Assembly: GCA_027488055.1 (NCBI GenBank)
Contig: JAIYCK010000161.1
Coordinates: 1-10,288 of the forward strand
Origin: Flavobacteriales bacterium
GTDB lineage: Bacteria > Bacteroidota > Bacteroidia > Flavobacteriales_D > Sanyastnellaceae
DNA: 10,288 nt
Direction: 5' to 3'
Every line of letters begins with the position of its first letter. Position 1 is the stretch's first letter. A program made the position numbers and the translations under genes. Of the stretch, positions 6,171 through 10,288 are shown piece after piece. The notes under the pieces were generated by a model. It was not told where the DNA came from. It saw only the letters and a program-made list of their open reading frames with translations, and ran no database searches.

Positions 6171-7040
6171 ATGAAATTGATTGCATCGGGGTTCCGAATT
6201 TTACTTCTCAGCGGCATGCTTATGGCGCAATGTGCTAATGCAATGGGCCAATCGGCATACGATCAAGCCCTCGAACTTTATGCTGCTGGCAAATATGAGC
6301 TCGCAATGGCCACCGTAGAGTTGGACATCGTGCAAGCAGCCACACCGGATATGCTGATGCTGCGCGCTGACTGTAGACATAAGTTGGGTCATTTTGCAGA
6401 GGCTTTGGAAGATTATGATCGAGCCAAAATCCTCGGTTTTGACAAAGATGAATTGTACCTGAATAGAGGTATTTGCAAGACATCTCTTGCGTTGTATGAA
6501 TCGGCTAAAATCGACTTGAGCAACTATATGCAACGGCACGAGGAAGATGCACGAGGATATTATTGGTTGGCAACGATCGAATACATGATGATGGAACACA
6601 AAGCCTCTTTGAGATACCTATCAGAAGCCATCTATTTGGATAGTACATATGCAGATGCATATTATTTAAGAGCGGCGAATTATGCCGATCAAAACAAGAT
6701 GAACTTGGCGTTTGAAGATTTCCAAACGGCCTTTGAGTTGAAGCCCTCAGAACATCGTTCAAAAATGAATATGGCAATCATCATGTTGGATATGGGTCAA
6801 TTCAAAAACGCCATGGAACTCTTATCAGAATTGCGATTGGAGAATTTAGATTTCAAAGCCGAGGTGCTCTATTACCGTGGCGAAGCTCTTTACAATCTAC
6901 ACGATATGGAAGGGGCTTGCGGCGATTGGGTTGAAGCAGCCAATTTAGGAGATGCTGATGCAGAGAGCAACTACCGACGACTGTGCATTGACAAAAAGGA
7001 CAAACCTCGCTTCAAGCGCCGATTGTACGTACAGTTTTAG
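6171..7040 (+). CDS. Exported tetratricopeptide-repeat protein
   Basis: The 289-residue product begins with a hydrophobic signal peptide (about 1-24, cleavage probably after ANA). A cysteine at 21 follows M-A-Q, which is not an acceptable lipobox, so it is probably secreted to the periplasm rather than lipidated. The rest is about seven TPR-like helical pairs, starting near residues 28, 60, 93, 127, 161, 195 and 230. The clearest is DAYYLRAANYADQNKMNLAF (162-181), and another is LYYRGEALYNLHDMEGACGDW (233-253). The tail AESNYRRLC (264-272) is a common end of Bacteroidota TPR proteins. TPRs mediate protein-protein contact, but no partner is apparent. Upstream lies the divergent hydrolase operon; downstream the stop codon overlaps that of the converging lipoprotein gene. 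Confidence 0.85.
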   Translation: MKLIASGFRILLLSGMLMAQCANAMGQSAYDQALELYAAGKYELAMATVELDIVQAATPDMLMLRADCRHKLGHFAEALEDYDRAKILGFDKDELYLNRGICKTSLALYESAKIDLSNYMQRHEEDARGYYWLATIEYMMMEHKASLRYLSEAIYLDSTYADAYYLRAANYADQNKMNLAFEDFQTAFELKPSEHRSKMNMAIIMLDMGQFKNAMELLSELRLENLDFKAEVLYYRGEALYNLHDMEGACGDWVEAANLGDADAESNYRRLCIDKKDKPRFKRRLYVQF

Positions 7041-8626
7041 TCCAAAGGCAGACTCGTTGAATCGGGCTTCAATTGGATTTCCCAGTTGGAGCGGATCAGT
7101 ACATTTTTAGAAAGAATAAACCATCGCTCGGCGGGCGTTTTGGTCGAAGCTGTTGCAAGATCACCACGTCCATTGAGGTTGAGATCTTCGAGCAAGCGCA
7201 CTTGATATTCCCCTGGAATGATTTTGCTTATTTTGATTTGACCGGGTTGTGAAATGGTCATTTTTTTTGCCACCTCATCTTTTTTGTTGATCAAATAAAG
7301 TTCATACTGGATCCCTTTTCGAAGGTTCGTTAAATCAAGCTGGAGTGATCCCAAATCTTGATCTGCGATGAAGGTGATATCTACTTTTAGGCTGTCGTTC
7401 AGGATACCCACATTGTTTTTGAATACACCGGGCAATGCCCATCCTTTGTATTGTTGACCCGGCTTGAAATCGCCTTCCAAGCGCAGCCGGTGCGCAGCTT
7501 CGTCAGTGACCCACTTGAACGGAGTAGGTATTGAATCGGCATCCAATAAAATTTGATTGGCCTCCACAATTTCAATCCGATGTGGACCTGTGTAGGTCGG
7601 TTGATCATCCATGGTGTATTTGGCACTCATGGCAGTCAAGGCCCATCGATCTTCACTTTGTGTGAAATAGGGTATTGTCAAGGTATCGGAAACCTCCATG
7701 CCGTTTGTGACACGCAAAGTGCTGTATCCATTGGCAACGGGCGGCGCGAGAAAAGTCCAAATGGTGTCGTTGATTGGATCAGTCCAATGCGAAAGGGCGC
7801 GCCCATCGAGGGATTCCACTTGCACTGATCCCCAAAGCGCAGGCCAATAAAAGTGAAGCACGCCTGTGGAATCACTCATATATTGATCGACCCTTTTCAA
7901 TTCGGGATTGGCTTGACTCAGTCGGATCATACGTTGCAAGGTGTCGTCGACCGTCACGTTCAGCGGCTCCTGAAGCCAACCTATTTTTTCGTTGTCATCT
8001 GCCCGATAGTTGCCGTTTGCATCTTCTAGCGCGTAAAGCGCATATGTGCCATTGCGTAAATACCGAAAAGTGGCAATTCCTTGATCGTTGGTTTTACTGA
8101 TATAGATCGGTCGCGGGCGATTGGCCACAATGTCACTGTCGTTTTCATACAACAGCACTTTGACTTGCTTGCTCGGTTCTGATGTCAGGTTGTCAATCAC
8201 ACGCACGCGTGAAGAGGCCGTATCTATATTTGTTCCCGTGCTGAAAACATATTGCAGATTCGCGGCTTTATTCGCTTCATTGACATCTACAATGCCATCA
8301 CCAAATTGAAAATTATAGGTAGTGTTGGGCAGCAATTCCTCTTTCCAGCTCACCACCACTGTTTTTTGGCGGATCGTGACCGATGGTGGACTTTGCAATG
8401 GAGGAGACACGACCAACTCTTGCTGCACATTGTTCAGTGTTATATATTCATCAAATTCAATGGCAAAGCTTTTTGCTCCGAATTGCAACTGCTCATTGGC
8501 AGGCATGAACTGAATCACCTTGGGAGGAGTGCGGTCTTTATCGCCGCCGGGTATGGGCTTTACTTGGGCACAGCCCGCCAATAGCAGGGCGCTCCAGAGG
8601 CCTATTTTGCAAGACTTAAAGCGCAT
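7037..8626 (-). CDS. Ig-like (Big_5/SbsA-type) outer-membrane lipoprotein
   Basis: The 529-residue product carries a type II signal peptide with lipobox L-A-G-C (C19), so it should be lipidated. After PIPGGDKDRTPPKVI (24-38) comes an Ig-like domain (about 33-132) with the family markers IEFDEYITL (56-64), LLPNTTYNFQFGDGIVD (98-114) and YVFSTG (126-131). A second beta-sandwich (about 137-235) ends with the EDANGNYRADD motif (201-211), and the C-terminus repeats the theme with PGEYQVRLLEDLNLNGRGD (471-489), a D-x-N-x-N-G pattern usual in this family. This is a widespread Bacteroidota protein family of unknown function, probably envelope-associated. Its start codon lies within the end of msrC (11-bp overlap), implying translational coupling. 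Confidence 0.87.
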   Translation of the reverse strand: MRFKSCKIGLWSALLLAGCAQVKPIPGGDKDRTPPKVIQFMPANEQLQFGAKSFAIEFDEYITLNNVQQELVVSPPLQSPPSVTIRQKTVVVSWKEELLPNTTYNFQFGDGIVDVNEANKAANLQYVFSTGTNIDTASSRVRVIDNLTSEPSKQVKVLLYENDSDIVANRPRPIYISKTNDQGIATFRYLRNGTYALYALEDANGNYRADDNEKIGWLQEPLNVTVDDTLQRMIRLSQANPELKRVDQYMSDSTGVLHFYWPALWGSVQVESLDGRALSHWTDPINDTIWTFLAPPVANGYSTLRVTNGMEVSDTLTIPYFTQSEDRWALTAMSAKYTMDDQPTYTGPHRIEIVEANQILLDADSIPTPFKWVTDEAAHRLRLEGDFKPGQQYKGWALPGVFKNNVGILNDSLKVDITFIADQDLGSLQLDLTNLRKGIQYELYLINKKDEVAKKMTISQPGQIKISKIIPGEYQVRLLEDLNLNGRGDLATASTKTPAERWFILSKNVLIRSNWEIQLKPDSTSLPLD

Positions 8627-9104
8627 AACATTTCGATATAAGGCGAGCTACTATCTCCAAGTGGTGTTGATCGGTTGCATCAAAATGATTGAGATATTGG
8701 CTATCGACGTCCAACACACCGATTACTTCGCTTTCATGCCATATAGGAACTACTATTTCTGACTTCGAGGCGGAGCTGCAAGCAATGTGCCCCGGAAACT
8801 CATCTACATTGGGAACAAGAATAGTAGATGCACTGGCCCATGCACTTCCGCAAACACCTTTGCCAGATGCGATGCGGGTGCATGCGATTGGGCCTTGGAA
8901 TGGGCCCAATTCCAACATGTTGTTTTGAACCATGTATACCCCAATCCACCACCAGTCAAAGGTTTGACGCATGGCAGCAATTAAATTACCCACGTTGGCG
9001 ACGGCTCCCACCTCGGGATCGATGAGCGCCTCGAGCTGTGGCAACAGCACTTCATAACGCAGGGTTTTGTCTGCTTCTTGGGATATAACCAGGTTTTCTG
9101 ACAT
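8616..9104 (-). CDS. msrC: Free methionine-(R)-sulfoxide reductase (fRMsr), GAF domain
   Basis: This 162-residue cytoplasmic enzyme reduces free methionine-(R)-sulfoxide to methionine using a GAF fold and thioredoxin. The three family cysteines are C75 (IACTRI), C85 (GKGVCGSAW) and C109 (GHIACSSAS). Their spacing of 10 and 24 residues equals that of C84, C94 and C118 in Escherichia coli fRMsr. E116, D132 and D134 fall at the same offset as the E. coli ligand-binding acidic residues I recall as E125, D141 and D143. Thus all key residues appear intact. The ATG at 9104 gives the normal length; the frame is open upstream to 9362 but that extension has no homology-like features and runs into gcvP's start. 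It is the first gene of a two-gene unit with the Ig-like lipoprotein, an association with no obvious functional logic. Confidence 0.93.
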   Translation of the reverse strand: MSENLVISQEADKTLRYEVLLPQLEALIDPEVGAVANVGNLIAAMRQTFDWWWIGVYMVQNNMLELGPFQGPIACTRIASGKGVCGSAWASASTILVPNVDEFPGHIACSSASKSEIVVPIWHESEVIGVLDVDSQYLNHFDATDQHHLEIVARLISKCYAL

Positions 9105-9109
9105 TGCAG

Positions 9110-9117
9110 CAAAGGTA
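9110..9117 (-). promoter_or_regulatory. Candidate -7 promoter element for msrC, suggesting a leaderless mRNA
   Basis: On the minus strand, TACCTTTG matches TAnnTTTG exactly and ends only five bases before the msrC ATG. If used, transcription would begin at or within a base or two of the A of the start codon. No TTG is present at the expected -33 distance, so this is tentative. Confidence 0.35.
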
Positions 9118-9268
9118 CAAATTCGAATCCAACAGCTTGTTTTTTGGACAATAGGTTTAAAATCTTCCCTTTGAATTGAACAATTAAGTAGGAAGAGGAT
9201 GTTTGGATCTGTATAAAATACCACCCACGCGGTCTCAAATATCGAATCAAACGAGGCCGCGGCGGATG

Positions 9269-9276
9269 TATATTTG
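9269..9276 (+). promoter_or_regulatory. Candidate -7 promoter element for gcvP
   Basis: TATATTTG matches the Bacteroidota -7 consensus TAnnTTTG exactly and lies 45 bp upstream of the gcvP ATG, implying a leader of about 40 nt. The -33 position holds TCA rather than TTG, so the match is partial. Confidence 0.4.
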
Positions 9277-9321
9277 ACAACGAAAAAATGTAAGGTCTCA
9301 ATTTTAGACAACGTAAGGCAT

Positions 9322-10288
9322 ATGTCATCAACCAATTTTACTAGACGCCACATCGGCCCCACTCACCAAGACAGTCAAGAAATGCTCCGTGTGATGGGCG
9401 TTCAAAGCATTGACCAATTGATCGATCAAACGGTTCCTGCGAATATTCGCAACGACAAGTCGCTAGCCATTTCGAATGAAATGAGCGAGCATGATTATTT
9501 GAGTCACATGTGGGGCAAAGCGAAGAAGAATCGTGTCAACAAAAGTTATATCGGGATGGGTTATCATCCTACCATCGTGCCATCCGTGATTTTGCGCAAT
9601 ATCTTGGAGAATCCAGGATGGTATACAGCTTACACGCCGTATCAAGCGGAGATCGCGCAAGGACGATTGGAAATGCTGTTGAATTTTCAAACAATGACCA
9701 GTGATTTAACTGGTTTGCCTATAGCCAGCGCCTCCCTGTTGGATGAGGCCACGGCGGCTGTTGAAGCGATGATCATGTTCAATCACAGCTTATCCAAAGA
9801 GAAGGAGCAAGCGGGTGCATCTAAGTTTTTTGTGGATCAAGAGGTGTTCCCACAGACCATCGACGTATTGCGGGGCCGTGCCAAGCATTTGAAAATTGAA
9901 ATAGTGTTGGGTGATTACAGTCAGCATGAGTTTGATGCGTCCTACTTCGGCGGATTGGTGCAATATCCCAATAACAGCGGTCAGATCAATGATTACCGAT
10001 CTTTTGCAGAACGGGTGCACGCCGTTGGTGGATTTGTAGCATGCGCGGCCGATTTGATGTCTTTGACCATGATTACAGCTCCAGGAGAATGGGGTGCAGA
10101 CGTGTGTTTTGGTAATTCACAGCGATTCGGCGTACCGATGGGCTACGGAGGACCGCATGCAGCATTTTTCTGCGCCAAGGAAGACTTCAAACGCAACATG
10201 CCGGGCCGAATCATTGGCGTTTCAAGGGATCGTCATGGACGCAGTGCGCTGAGAATGTCACTTCAAACCCGTGAACAGCATATTCGCC
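9322..10288 (+). CDS. gcvP: Glycine dehydrogenase (decarboxylating), P-protein, 5' part
   Basis: The first 322 codons are visible; the gene runs off the right edge (a full P-protein is about 950 residues). It is the pyridoxal-phosphate enzyme of the glycine cleavage system, which decarboxylates glycine and passes the aminomethyl group to the lipoyl arm of the H-protein, supplying one-carbon units. Family hallmarks are FTRRHIGP (6-13), IGMGYHPTIVPSVILRNILE (77-96), NPGWYTAYTPYQAEIAQGRL (97-116), IASASLLDEATAAVEAM (134-150), the NSQRFGVPMGYGGPHAAFF segment (265-283) and GRIIGVSRD (295-303). The PLP-binding lysine is in the missing C-terminal half. The ATG at 9322 puts RRHIGP at the normal distance from the N-terminus. 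The length suggests the single-chain form, not the split gcvPA/gcvPB arrangement, but this cannot be confirmed here. It is divergent from msrC. Confidence 0.96.
   Translation, partial: MSSTNFTRRHIGPTHQDSQEMLRVMGVQSIDQLIDQTVPANIRNDKSLAISNEMSEHDYLSHMWGKAKKNRVNKSYIGMGYHPTIVPSVILRNILENPGWYTAYTPYQAEIAQGRLEMLLNFQTMTSDLTGLPIASASLLDEATAAVEAMIMFNHSLSKEKEQAGASKFFVDQEVFPQTIDVLRGRAKHLKIEIVLGDYSQHEFDASYFGGLVQYPNNSGQINDYRSFAERVHAVGGFVACAADLMSLTMITAPGEWGADVCFGNSQRFGVPMGYGGPHAAFFCAKEDFKRNMPGRIIGVSRDRHGRSALRMSLQTREQHIR

Larger units (their letters stand above)
9105..9321. other. Divergent intergenic region, msrC / gcvP
   Basis: These 217 bp should contain the promoters of both genes. I see -7 elements on each strand (listed separately) and a direct repeat GGTCTCAA at 9231-9238 and 9294-9301. 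No glycine-riboswitch-like core was recognised upstream of gcvP, and no gene fits in the gap. Confidence 0.6.

Noticed and set aside
6224..6236. 13-base match (GGCGCAATGTGCT) to the arm of the inverted repeat near 1960
   Set aside because: Here it codes for the TPR protein's signal peptide and lacks the second arm; one such 13-mer match is expected by chance in about 10 kb.
9105..9321. Possible glycine riboswitch upstream of gcvP
   Set aside because: No recognisable conserved core or tandem aptamer layout, and the likely gcvP leader is only about 40 nt.
9105..9362. 86-residue N-terminal extension of MsrC
   Set aside because: The GAF protein has its normal length from 9104, and the extension would overlap the gcvP start.

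Overview
The window looks like ordinary chromosome from a Bacteroidota bacterium, probably a flavobacterial or cytophagal relative. The evidence is the protein families rather than a marker gene: an Ig-like lipoprotein beginning C-A-Q...PIPGGDKD-TPPK, a small outer-membrane beta-barrel of the PorT/OMP_b-brl type, a BNR/sortilin-like exported protein, a PF10108-type exonuclease, signal peptides ending in AQ, and several matches to the Bacteroidota -7 promoter element TAnnTTTG with no clear Shine-Dalgarno sequences. I see no rRNA, tRNA, CRISPR array, transposase, integrase, phage gene or toxin-antitoxin pair.

Layout. Positions 1-1840 (minus strand) hold a LolA-like exported protein followed after 33 bp by a BNR/VPS10-like repeat protein that runs off the left edge. 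Positions 2048-2371 (minus) hold a small exported protein with a TonB-C-like domain. A beta-barrel gene (2699-3529, plus) follows and ends at a strong hairpin terminator (3551-3576). Positions 3585-6026 (minus) form a likely three-gene operon: a membrane-anchored serine hydrolase, a 135-residue conserved protein and a DEDDy 3'-5' exonuclease. A TPR protein (6171-7040, plus) meets the next unit head-on, and their stop codons overlap. That unit (7037-9104, minus) is free methionine-(R)-sulfoxide reductase (msrC) overlapping the start of the Ig-like lipoprotein gene. From 9322 to the right edge is the 5' third of gcvP, the glycine cleavage P-protein.

How the genes work together. Most products act in the cell envelope: at least six have signal peptides, a lipobox or a membrane anchor. 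MsrC (methionine repair), GcvP (glycine catabolism and one-carbon supply) and the exonuclease are cytoplasmic. Beyond the operon spacings there is no sign that the window is one pathway or a dedicated system. I looked for an undescribed system and did not find a convincing one. The findings are modest: a perfect inverted repeat in an intergenic gap, a probable non-ATG start, a possibly leaderless msrC mRNA, tight overlaps, and a small antisense ORF.
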